Part shown: positions 9,071 through 18,851 of the stretch, one piece after another | How the letters are laid out: the number at the start of each line of letters is the position of its first letter | Numbering within the stretch: the first letter of the stretch is position 1 | Origin: Lactarius indigo | Lineage: Eukaryota > Basidiomycota > Agaricomycetes > Russulales > Russulaceae | Direction of reading: 5' to 3' | DNA: 64,000 bases | Assembly: GCA_025766275.1 (NCBI GenBank) | Contig: JAFKAC010000005.1 | Coordinates: 682,001 to 746,000 of the forward strand | Position numbers and translations under genes: made by a program | Notes under the pieces: model-generated | Told to the model about the DNA's origin: nothing | Seen by the model: only the letters and a program-made list of their open reading frames with translations | Databases searched by the model: none

Positions 9071-11456
9071 ATGCCGAACACCAGCAAACAAATGAAAAAG
9101 CCTACCAAGCCTACCAAAGAGGTTGAGCGCAAAGGGCCAGGCATTGAGTCTTCAGACTCTGAAGACCCTGATGACAGCGACTACAATTTTTGCCTGCAGT
9201 CTAACTGCTCAGATTTATCTTTCGATAGGGTGTCAATCATCTCTGGTGATTTACATGTCATCGCTCGAAGGGGCATTCCTACCGATGATGAGGAGGGAGG
9301 TAGCACAGAAAATGAGAGGTGTGTATTCTGGTCTAATGTATGACTGCTAAAATGTGACCTTGGACAGGGATTCGATCGCACCTGGTGATCTAGACATGGT
9401 CACTCAAGAGGGTGTAGCTCCCGGAAACGAAGAAAGTGATAGTATGGGTCAAGCGAGGTGGGTACACTTGTTGTTTACACAGACGCCCTCCATTGACATT
9501 GCTTCACACTCAAGCCAGAGTATTGAACTAACAGATGAACAAACCGACATATTGCAGAGGCACGTTGCTGCATTCCGAGCTGCCGACCCAGATTCTCGGT
9601 CCAAAATCATCCAAGTTTCCGTTGACAGCATCAAGAAAAGTTGGCGACAAGGCGTGGGCTTTAATAGAGATGGCGTAGAAATGGTACGTTTGCTTTAGCC
9701 TCAACAATGTTGCACCGCTCTCATATTTCGTAGTTTGTACGCCGATTCCTTTATAACAGGTGCCGACGGGAGCGAAGACGATGCCAGTTTCGTCACAGAA
9801 AATGGACATATCACGACATTTTGGTTGATGTTCACCGAAAGGAACTTGACAAGATGGCTCTCGAAATGTCTGGGTCGAAGCGGGGATCGGCAGCCTACCT
9901 TGGTTGCTACAAAAAGTCCATCAAGGTGATCAGCCAGAGATTAGATGAACATACACGGGTGAAGTACAGAGCGGAGGCGAAGAAATGGACAGAGCAACAG
10001 GCTCCCCCTCGGCAGCAGCAGCGGTACGTGCATGCCAAGCACTCTATCGTGTGGGAAGTAACTAAGTCCTATCAAGGATGTTTGGGAAACATGGTATCAA
10101 CACCATGCGAGATTTTTCTGAGTCCATGTACCGCCAATATGGTGTACGGGTTGCCATATTAGCAGGCTACTGCGACAGTGATGGCGAACCGGCGATCATG
10201 TTGTGAGTATCAAATTCTATCTACTTACAATCTAGCGACCTATTACCTAGCCATGACATCAATAACGAATTGGGTGGAACGTCCTTCAAATCGCGACACA
10301 AAGACTGGCAGAGGGACCCAATGGTCGAGGACTTCTCAAGATGGACTGCCGAGTCCTTTGGTGGGAGTCTATTTTGCTTCAAGGGAAGTGTGCTAATGCG
10401 GCACCTTTATAGGATTCCATGCTAGCGATGACAGCGAAGAGGAGGGAAAAGGGAAGGATGCAACGCCAATTATCAAGCTGGTGATAGACAAGAATGGGTA
10501 TCCCATGCTGCCGAGATGGGAAGCCATCGAACGCGAGGGTCTCATGTACAGGAAGTACCTCATCGGCAGGTTCATGGGCGAGACGTACAGTAAGTGAGCT
10601 ACAGCTTGTAGTAGACCTATCACTTATGAACTTATCAGAGATTGCCGTGGGCGGGGGAAAGGGCAGAATCCCATGGGCCAGACTGAAAGAGACCCCAGGT
10701 GACTTCATCCTTTCCAAGTACCTGCCGGCCGGTGTTACGCTCACTCAGTACCATCACATTCGCCAAGAGGATGTCAACGCATTGCTCAAACACTGGACGC
10801 AAAGGCAAGCTGCCGGCGAGATCCCATTCCGTTTCAAGATGAGAGATGTCTGGGGGCGTCAGGCACAAGGAAATGATGAAGAAACCCCTGGAGATGGAAA
10901 TGCTCTAACCAAAGAGGGGGCTGACGGTAATGGCCAAGAAGACAGCGCTGGGGGTCCAAGCGATGTAAGTAAGCTCCTTGTGTTGATGGGAGATGCTTAC
11001 CATCTTTTTCCGCACCTTAAGCCTCACCCTCACCACAGCACCAGCAGCCAAAGGCATGGAAATGGTGCCGAGGTGTGTGAGGAGCTGGGACAGGGAGATC
11101 GAGATCCATCTCCGCACCCACCCAACGCTGCACCCCCTCACACTCGCCCTCGCCCTCGCATTATCACACAACGCCACTCTACAACAGGAAGCTCAAGGGC
11201 GGATCAAGCTGCTGAGGCATCTACCACTCATAGACCAGTTCCCGACACAGCTGCCGATACTCGTCCCCCCAAGCGTCAGAAAGTCAGCAACCCCACCATA
11301 AATGCACAGCCTGAGACTCGGCGCTCAGGGCGTTCAACACGGCCTACAGAGCGGGTCAAGCAAACGCAGTAAGTAATGACTTCTTTGTTGTATCTAGAAC
11401 CTGAAGTTCCCAATAGGGGTAGCAATATGTATTCTAGGAAGAGAGCGCGTCGCTAG
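9071..11456 (+). CDS. KDZ-associated HMG-type DNA-binding protein
   Basis: A nine-exon model sums to 653 codons: 9071-9318, 9368-9683, 9734-10023, 10077-10202, 10251-10360, 10413-10589, 10639-10964, 11022-11368, 11438-11456. The N-terminus is acidic and Ser-rich. Exon 3 has an Arg-rich patch, then a helical segment (WTYHDILVDVHRKELDKMAL through KYRAEAKKWTEQ) of the divergent HMG type that accompanies KDZ and TET genes. This is followed by MFGKHGINTMRDFSESMYRQYGVRVAILAG, written here only as a region near 10080-10170, and a conserved block from IPWARL to TLTQYHHI. The C-terminus has a basic, NLS-like stretch around PPKRQK. It is probably a nuclear DNA-binding partner of the element; the precise role is unknown. 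If the last intron is not spliced the stop is TAA at 11370. Confidence 0.8.
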
Positions 11457-11612
11457 CAGTCTTTGTATCACCTTTCTCCATCCACTCTCTAATTCATGGT
11501 ATCACAAGTCCTCATTGTAGTATCTATTGTCCATTCGTCGTAGTCGATATACAGATGTGTTGCAAAAACTTATACTTGATGAAACAGAAAACATGAAGGC
11601 CTAATCAGCCTT

Positions 11613-13233
11613 TTATGCCCCACCGCCTTTCATCAACACCTCCAATTTCTCCTCGACATCCGCCAACCTCATCTCCAGGTGTTGGATCCTTTCGGCAGAG
11701 TTGTGCTCAGGAACTTCCTGAGGTGCTTGAGCTGCCGAAACCCCAGAACGCTGCCGAGAGGATGACAGAACCAAGTGTGAGGGCATTGGCACCTCCACAA
11801 CTGGCACAAGGCGTCGTGCAGGTTGCAAGCGCCGACGGAGGGAGGGAGTGATCGCGGGGGTGGCATCGGCAGCACCGGCAGCTGCAGCAGGAGCGGAGGG
11901 ACCGGCAGCTGCAGCGGCGGTAGCGGTGGCAGTGGTGTCGGTGGCAGAGGGGTTGGGAGAGGTGGGAGAGTCAGGCGCCGTGGGGGCCAGCGAAGCTGGA
12001 GACGCTGCGTTGGATGACGTGCTGTACAGCGTCAGCCCCTCAACCAACCTTGAGGCCGATGCTGCCGAGTCTGACGCCTCCGACGTCTTCCTGTATGCAG
12101 CTGCGGGCTGCTTTCCTTCCCGCACCTTGTACTGAGCAATGCGGTACCTGCGCACCACTTCCGGCTTCAGGTGGCGCCGATCGGTCTTGCCTGTCTTCGA
12201 GTTTGGCGGCATCAAGCTGCACCCCACCTTGCTGCTTTGGCAGCGCAAGCAGGGAGCTGTCGGCTGTGGCTCGCAGTGCACATTGGCCTTGATGCATCTT
12301 TCACACTATCACCAAGTTCTTTCAGCCGAATCTTAATGAAAATATATAACTACGCACCGAAAATTCATACTCGTCGTCGTCGTCGTCGTCGTCCTCACTC
12401 TCCAACTCGTCTCCTATCACTTTGGGAGGGAGTCGGACTGGCACATTCCACTTCTTGGAATGGCACGGCGGTGGTGAAGTAAGCTTGCGCTTCCTCAAGG
12501 TAGCTGCCGAACCAGCTGCCTTCTTCTTTCCCTTCTTGTGGATTGAGGGAGGCTCAGGGGACTTATGGAGTTAATCAGAAACAAAACGTAAATGGGGAAG
12601 TATTATTGCTCACCTCCTCCAGCTGGTCTACCTCCATCTCGTCTTCTGAGTCTTCAGGAGGTGGGCCCATGATGAGCGTCACCTTCGGCAGGTGCCGATG
12701 AGGAGGTGAAGGTGGTGGTGGTGGTGGCGGTGTAGGACTTGGTGCTGCATTTCCAGCGGGCACCCCCCCATCCCCATGCTCGGCAGCTGTGGAGGTTTAG
12801 ACTGTGTTTGAGGGAAAGGTGAACAGTGACTTACCAAGGTGCTCCCACCAGCGGCCCTCATTTGGAGGCAATAGGTGCGAGATGTCGGCGGGGAATTTGG
12901 CACTGGGCAGGTAATATTTGTGCTTGTTAATTGAAGGGTGCCCCCTGCCGATGTCTGACAAATCCCCCTTGGCATCGAGGACGATATACAAGGCGGCTAG
13001 CGTTGGGTGTAGCGCCGGCAGGTCCCCCGAATTTCGCCGGAGCCTCCTGAACTCTCGCGTCGTGAGGACCTAGTTCAAATGGGGATTGGATGGAAACTGC
13101 AATTGAATTAAGTACGTACCTTCTCTTCCTCAAAGCGGTGTTCCCATTCAGCCCTGTCAGCAACATCGCGAACGCTGACATAGCTTGCAACAGCGGCCTC
13201 AACCCTAGCGGCGATATGGAGGAGGGAATTCAT
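11613..13233 (-). CDS. Zn2Cys6-like cluster protein with C-terminal coiled coil
   Basis: Five exons (13233-13120, 13069-12835, 12786-12614, 12561-12358, 12305-11613) sum to exactly 473 codons. The N-terminal part is helical. It is followed by a block ending LPPNEGRWWEHL that I associate with Agaricomycete transposon-linked proteins of unknown function. Then come Pro-rich and acidic tracts (a poly-Asp run from a CGT repeat at 12370-12394). The last exon begins with six cysteines spaced CX2CX6CX7CX2CX6C (12305-12219), the spacing of fungal Zn2Cys6 binuclear clusters, with a basic tail. An Ala/Ser/Pro-rich linker leads to a short heptad coiled coil at the C-terminus. Zn2Cys6 proteins usually carry the cluster near the N-terminus, so the internal position is unusual. 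A DNA-binding role is inferred. Confidence 0.75.
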
Positions 13234-13477
13234 GGCGTTGGTGGGTAAGAAAAAAGTGTGTTGGCAGTTTACGTTGCCACATTGAAGCGAGGTCAACAAG
13301 CGGCATGCTGCCGAGCTGCCGAAACTACCGATCTGGAATCTGGAACCTGACTCAGCAAAAAACAGTAATGAATCTTGAGTGTCTCTTGCGTAATAAGCAA
13401 TCTAGATATATAGGCTCATTCCGCATCGAGTCTCCCTTATCACCGCCTCATCAAACTGTCCCACTTCTTTGCTAGCT
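13234..13477. promoter_or_regulatory. Divergent promoter with a tandem heptamer pair
   Basis: The 244-bp spacer between the Zn-cluster gene (minus) and the repeat-protein gene (plus) has CTGCCGA at 13308-13314 and 13316-13322, separated by a single base and in the same orientation. This is the tightest pair of heptamers outside 14046-14063. An operator role is inferred. Confidence 0.5.
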
Positions 13478-14424
13478 ATGTCTCGCCCTTTTCTTGCACT
13501 ATCGGTTGACACTCGGCAGCTTGTGACCGGAAGAGATGCGCCATTATCTGCCGAAGGTCAAGACGATTTTGGCATGGATGGGTCGCCCTCTCCACGAAGC
13601 CAACACAGCTTTGGCATGGATGGGTCACCCTCCCCTCAAAGTCAACGCAGCTTCGGTATGAGTGGGTTGTCATCCCCTCAATACCAATACAGTTTCAGCA
13701 TGGGTGGGTCACCCTCTCCTCAATGCCGACATAGTTTCGGCATGGATATGTCACCATCCCCCCAACGCCAACACAATCTTGGCAGGGATGGGTCACCCTT
13801 GTCACCCTCTTCGCATGGACAACGCAACTTTGGTGTGGACAAGCTGCCTTCACCAGAATCTCAAGACAACTTCGGCAAGGATATGCCAACCTCACCTGAC
13901 ATCCAAGATCAGGGGACTGACCCTGCGTCGAGGATGGAAGCCCCACTGGTTCTAGGGACTCAACAACCCAGCATTGACCCAGTGCCAACACAGGAGGAAA
14001 GATCTGGGACAGGCGTCTCTCTACCTACCGAGGCCAGAGAGACCTTCGGCAGCCATTCGGCAGCTCGCAGTAAGTCTCATTTCTACTGATTATATATGTC
14101 TCTAACTCTGCGTGCACAGCTTGGAATTGGGGTGATCGTGCCCCATCTCCCAGCAACTCTGAGATAAAGGAAGGTGAGGTCGGTCAGGAGGAAGCACCTT
14201 CAGAGCTGGTGCGCCACATTGTCAACCTAGCATAGTGAAAACTGACCATTGTTTCTTTCTAGCAAGAAGAGTACGACCTGGGAACTCGGGTGTCGATCTT
14301 ACGTGCCGAAGCTGTAAGACTTCGGCGGATCTACGTCCAAGCTTGGCGGATTTATGAGAGGGAGATTGCTTTGAGTGAGGTTGTAGACGCTATGGTAGAT
14401 GAGCTGGACAATATTGAGGCGTAG
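13478..14424 (+). CDS. Repeat protein of unknown function (14-residue repeats)
   Basis: The ATG at 13478 is preferred over one 9 bp upstream because its context is better. Three exons (13478-14069, 14120-14208, 14263-14424) sum to 281 codons. Residues ~31-143 consist of eight degenerate 14-residue repeats with consensus FGMDGSPSPQSQHS. The middle is low-complexity. The C-terminal ~55 residues form a charged amphipathic helix (around RVSILRAEAVRLRRIY). No enzyme domain is seen. The Ser/Pro-rich repeats suggest a disordered, possibly phosphorylated scaffold, which is inference. It lies inside the KDZ element between the Zn-cluster gene and the terminal array and contains four heptamers, two of them 4 bp apart at its exon 1 end. 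I do not recognise a family. Confidence 0.65.
13569..13906 (+). repeat. Coding minisatellite, eight 42-bp units
   Basis: Eight imperfect 42-bp units encode the FGMDGSPSP-type repeats. Unit 6 carries an extra Ser/Pro triplet expansion. The unit edges often coincide with near-heptamers such as TTCGGCAT and TTCGGCAA. Confidence 0.8.
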
Positions 14425-14749
14425 AACATTATATAGCGGTGTCGAATACTTAAATAGTATGCATATAGCAGCCTTGATTCAGATGCAATTTAAGTACACC
14501 CAGAAGAGATTGCTGGTTGATATGATAAAGGATAATGGGCAACTCAAATGACAAAGTCGGGATCTCCAAAAAGGACACCAGCACAATGTAAGATACTCAG
14601 TAAAGGTGCTATGAGGGTGATGTAGAGGCCATTTGGGACCGTCGGTATTATTTGCAGGAACATTGTAGGGCTTAAGTAGTCCCAGTGAGGATGGTCGGTA
14701 GCTCTCTGTGATTCAATTCTGGGCCAACTGCAAACCATCAACAGCAATT
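14425..14749. other. Non-coding lead-in to the terminal array
   Basis: No gene is seen. The AT-rich 3' flank of the repeat-protein gene passes into diverged, partly inverted copies of array sequence from about 14,530. Confidence 0.5.
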
Positions 14750-17050
14750 CACGACTATGGCCATTGGCCCACCCATTTATCTCAGCAGTTTTGCCAATCA
14801 GTGTCCATGGCCAATCTGAGCTATTCGGCAGCTCTATCAATGGGCCCACTAATGATATATACCAGCTGTTACTTGATGGGCCCACGTGGGTTTTACCTAT
14901 GTAATTGGTCTATTTACACTATTACTAGATCGTGGGTCTGTTCAATGTGTTCAGCAGCTTTCAATGAGTTCAACCCAGGCCCACTCTAAATTATTGACAA
15001 CTCTTCTAAGCTGTGCCAATTGGCCCATTCGTTTATCTCGGCAGTTTTTCCAATCAGTGTCCATGGCCCATCCTTTTATGCCAGCGGTTCTATCCATGGG
15101 CCCACTCATGATATATGCCCACTGCTACTTGATGGGCCCACGAGGGTTGATCGATGTAATAGGTCCATTTACACTATGTCTAGATCATGGGCCCACTCAA
15201 GTTGTTCGGCAGCTCTCGATGAGTTCAACCGCAGGCCTACTCTAAACTATTGACAACTCTTCCTAGCTGTGCCAATTGGCCCATCCATTTATTTCAGCAG
15301 TTTTATCCATGGGCCCAATCATGATATATGCCCACTCTTGCTTGATGGGGCCATGTGGGTTCAACAATGTAATAGGTCAATTTACACCCTGCCTGATCGT
15401 GGGCCCACTCAAGATGTTCGGCAGCTCTCTGTGGGCTCAACAATGGGCCCATTCTAATATATTGACAACTCTTCCTGGCTGTGCCAATTGGCCCATCCAT
15501 TTATCTTGGCAGTTCTATCCATGGGCCCACTCATCACATATGCCCACTCTTGCTTGATGGGCCCATGTGGTTTCACCAATGTAATAGGTCAATTTACACC
15601 CTGCCTGATCATGGGCCCACTCAAGATGTTCGGCAGCTCTCTGTGGGCTCAACAATGGGCCCATTCTAATATATTGACAACTCTTCCTAGCTGTGCCAAT
15701 TGGCCTGTCCATTTATCTTGGCAGTTTGATCCATGGGCCCACTCATGATATATGCCCCTCTTACTTGATGGGCCCATGTGGTTTTACCAATGTAATAGGT
15801 CAATTTACACCCTGCCTGATCGTGGGCCCACTCAAGATGTTTGGCAGGTCTTTGTAGGCTCAACAATGGGCCCATTCTAATATATTGACAACTCTTCCTG
15901 GCTGTGCCAATTGGCCCATCCATTTATCTCGGCAGTTCTATCCATGGGCCCACTCATGATATATGCCCCTCTTACTTGATGGGCCCATGTGGTTTCACCA
16001 ATGTAATAGGTCAACTTACACCCTGCCTGATCATGGGCCCACTCAAGATGTTCGGCAGCTCTTTGTAGGCTCAACAATGGGCCCATTCTAATATATTGAC
16101 AACTCTTCCTGGCTGTGCCTAATTGGCCCATCCATTTATCTTGGCAGTTCGATCCATGGGCCCACTCATCACATATGCCCCTCTTACTTGATGGGCCCAT
16201 GTGGTTTTACCAATGTAATAGGTCAATTTACACCCTGCCTGATCATGGGCCCACTCAAGATGTTCGGCAGCTCTCTGTGGGCTCAACAATGGGCCCATTC
16301 TAATATATTGACAACTCTTCCTGGCTGTGCCAATTGGCCCATCCATTTATCTTGGCAGTTTGATCCATGGGCCCACTCATGATATATGCCCCTCTTACTT
16401 GATGGGCCCATGTGGTTTTACCAATGTAATAGGTCAATTTACACCCTGCCTGATCGTGGGCCCACTCAAGATGTTCGGCAGCTCTCTGTGGGCTCAACAA
16501 TGGGCCCATTCTAATATATTGACAACTCTTCCTGGCTGTGCCTAATTGGCCCATCCATTTATCTTGGCAGTTCTATCCATGGGCCCACTCATCACATATG
16601 CCCCTCTTACTTGATGGGCCCATGTGGTTTTACCAATGTAATAGGTCAATTTACACCCTGCCTGATTGTGGGCCCACTCAAGATGTTTGGCAGGTCTTTG
16701 TAGGCTCAACAATGGGCCCATTCTAATATATTGACAACTCTTCCTAGCTGTGCCAATTGGCCCATCCATTTATCTCGGCAGTTCGATCCATGGGCCCATG
16801 TGGTTTCACCAATGTAATAGGTCAATTTATACTATGCCTTGATTGTGGGCCCACTCAATGTGTTTGGCAGCTCTCAATGAGTTTAACCATGGGCCCACTG
16901 TATACTATTGACAAAACTTCCCAGCTACTACAATTGGCCCATTCATTTATCTTGGCAGTTCTATCCATGGGCCCACTCATGATATATGCTCACTCTTGCT
17001 TGATGGGCCCACATGGATTTCAACAACCTGTAAGGTCTATATGCACATGG
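14750..17050. repeat. ~211-bp tandem array (about ten units) rich in GGGCCC palindromes
   Basis: A landmark of each unit, TTCTAATATATTGACAACTC, recurs near 15,450, 15,661, 15,870, 16,087, 16,297, 16,509 and 16,720, giving a period of about 211 bp. Outer units toward both ends are more diverged. Each unit carries about four GGGCCC palindromes and one or two copies of TCGGCAG or its variant TTGGCAG. Short frames on both strands are shadows of the repeat. It occupies the subterminal position of the KDZ element, where transposase-binding repeats are often found in other DNA transposons. Confidence 0.9.
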
Positions 17051-17092
17051 GCTTTTACATACACATTGTCACTAACTTGCGCCATTATGTGT

Positions 17093-17137
17093 CATAACCC
17101 ATAGCATGGACCATCCACAGAGGGGGTATGGGTTATG
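17093..17137. repeat. Perfect 11-bp inverted repeat with 23-bp loop
   Basis: CATAACCCATA at 17093-17103 is the exact complement of TATGGGTTATG at 17127-17137. It lies between the end of the array and the first LTR fragment, close to the inferred right border of the KDZ element. Confidence 0.6.
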
Positions 17138-17147
17138 AGGGGTCCAA

Positions 17148-18022
17148 CTGTATAGGACAAAGGAGTGTGCTAATGGAGAACAAGGCACAGAGAACAAAGA
17201 AAGTCCAGACTGTAATGATATCATAGTGACACCAAAATAATAAAGATAAGAAAAAAGAGAACAAGGAAACATAGTACAATAAAGAGTCTGGAGTAGTCCT
17301 GTTGATAAGTGACCCTTGCACACTTAGTGGCTCATACAGGCTGGACTTGCAGCATGGACTGCTTTAGATTAGATATACAGGACATGTAGATTAGATATTG
17401 ATCTGTACAATCTTGAATGCCTTGTATTTACTTATCTATGACATCACTGTACTATGACATTATGCAGAGTCCTCTGGACCTGTCATTGTACTACACCTTT
17501 GTTCTCTGTTTAGTTCTATCTTTATTGTGATATCATTATGATATCATCTTAGTCTGGACGTTCTTTGTTTTCATGCTCCTTGTTCTCCATCTGTACATCC
17601 CTTTTGTCCACATGTAGAACAACATCTCTTGTACTGTGTGACTTTATGTTACATCCCTTGTAGTAATGTCACTCCTGTAAACAGTATAAGTAGTGTACCA
17701 TGTACACTCCTGGTCCACATCAGTTCTCACTGCTTGTGTGCCAGACTCCCTGCTTTACTTGCAAGATCCCCTGTTACACCTCTGCTTCCAGCCACCTTCC
17801 ATATCTCACCACAGTCTACTTGTTCACTGTAAGTATGGTCTTTTTCTGTCCTGTTCATCAAGTCCATGTGATGTCATTGTACATGATGTCATAGATAAGT
17901 AAGAAGTTCAAGATTGTACCAGATCAAATCTTAATCTACAGAAATCCAATATATCTAATCTAAAGCAGTCCTTATCTGCAAGTTTTTTGAGCTGCTAAGT
18001 GTGCAATGGTCACTTATCAACA
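17148..18022 (-). repeat. Copia-2-family solo LTR (LTR-A), truncated and split by LTR-B
   Basis: 17148-17299 and 17866-18022 align, in the same orientation, with two adjacent parts of the copia-2 LTR at 18210-18832 and end with the same CACTTATCAACA. The left part of the LTR is missing. LTR-B (17300-17860) interrupts it. The sequence to its right is not the internal end of copia-2, so this appears to be a solo or broken LTR. Confidence 0.75.
17300..17860 (+). repeat. Copia-2-family solo LTR (LTR-B), inserted in LTR-A
   Basis: The LTR is 561 bp, TGTTGATAAG...GTTCATCA, flanked by the perfect 5-bp duplication AGTCC (17295-17299 and 17861-17865). No internal element sequence remains, so it is a solo LTR left by LTR-LTR recombination. 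It is in the opposite orientation to LTR-A and to copia-2. Confidence 0.88.
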
Positions 18023-18209
18023 ATGAAGTGGATGGAGAATTAGCAGAGTGGATGGTGGTGCTTATATGCACATCACAAGTGGGGTTTGATTTCTTGAACT
18101 CCACTATTGATTCATTAGTGAAGATGTCATCCTTGTCAACCCACTGATTGTTTAAGTCTGGGTAGCCCTTTTTTTTTTTTTTGAATTAATTTATATTCTG
18201 GGGCAGTAG
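18023..18209. other. Short spacer with an open minus-strand frame
   Basis: From 18166 to 18023 the minus strand stays open and reads like protein (around WVDKDDIFTNESIVEF), followed upstream by a T12 run near 18170. It may be a fragment of an interrupted exon. I do not recognise it. Confidence 0.3.
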
Positions 18210-18832
18210 TGATGAACAGCAGACATAGACAGTATACTCACAGTGGCAAGAGGACTGTGGTGAGATACACTTGAGTGCTGGAAGCGGAGGTGTAACAGGG
18301 AGGTTGCAGGTGAAGCAAGAGAGTCTGGCACACAAGCAGTGAGAACTGATATTATACATTGAGAGACAAGAGGCTTACCTGGCACACAAGCAGTGAGAAC
18401 TGATGTGGACCAGGAGCGTACATGGTACTCTACTTATACTCCTACAGGTAGTGACAATAGTACAACGCTAGTAACACTAGTCACAGAATACAAGAAAGTA
18501 TTGTTCTGCAAATGGACAAAAGAGTGGATGCTTTGAGAACAAGGGTATGGAGAACAAGAAAAATCCAGAGCTAGATGATATCATAGTGACATCATAATAA
18601 AGATAAAGCTAAGTACGGAACAAAGGAAAGTACAAAGGCGTTATACAATGCAGAGTCCGGATGTATGATGTCATAGAAGTACAGTGATGTCATATGTGAC
18701 GCAATGATAAGTCCAGATTGTACAGATCAAACAGTATCTAATCTACAAGTCCTGTATATCTAATCTAAAGCAGTCCATGCTGCAAGTCCGGTCCATACGA
18801 GCCGCTAAGTGCGCAAGGGTCACTTATCAACA
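18210..18832 (-). repeat. 3' LTR of copia-2
   Basis: The 623-bp LTR starts TGTTGATAAGTG and ends CTGTTCATCA on the minus strand, matching LTR-B. It contains two near-copies of a ~30-bp segment around GGCACACAAGCAGTGAGAAC (near 18328 and 18380). A purine-rich tract, GGGGAGA on the minus strand, abuts it at about 18833-18841. Confidence 0.88.
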
Positions 18833-18851
18833 TCTCCCCGTGATCTACAAT

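Larger units (their letters stand above)
1..17050. mobile_element. Large KDZ-type DNA transposon carrying TET/JBP, HMG and Zn-cluster genes (left end outside window)
   Basis: The block holds a KDZ transposase, a TET/JBP dioxygenase, an HMG-type protein, a Zn2Cys6-like protein, a repeat protein and a terminal tandem array. Association of KDZ transposons with TET/JBP and divergent HMG genes is established for basidiomycetes. The extent is inferred from the heptamer TCGGCAG/CTGCCGA, which is dense from position 50 to about 16,780 and nearly absent afterwards, and from the end of the 211-bp array near 17,050. No terminal inverted repeat can be shown because the other end is off the window. The copia element at 165-5111 is a later insertion and lacks the heptamer. 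The right border is uncertain by about 100 bp. Confidence 0.75.

Noticed and set aside
9458..9482. A possible intron GTGGGT...ACAG in the HMG gene
   Set aside because: It would be only 25 nt and the frame reads through in phase.
12370..12394. CGT trinucleotide run as an independent microsatellite
   Set aside because: It encodes the in-frame poly-Asp tract of the Zn-cluster protein and is described there.
14750..17050. Regular repeats resembling a CRISPR array
   Set aside because: Whole 211-bp units repeat, with no unique spacers, and the host is a eukaryote; this is a tandem satellite-like array.
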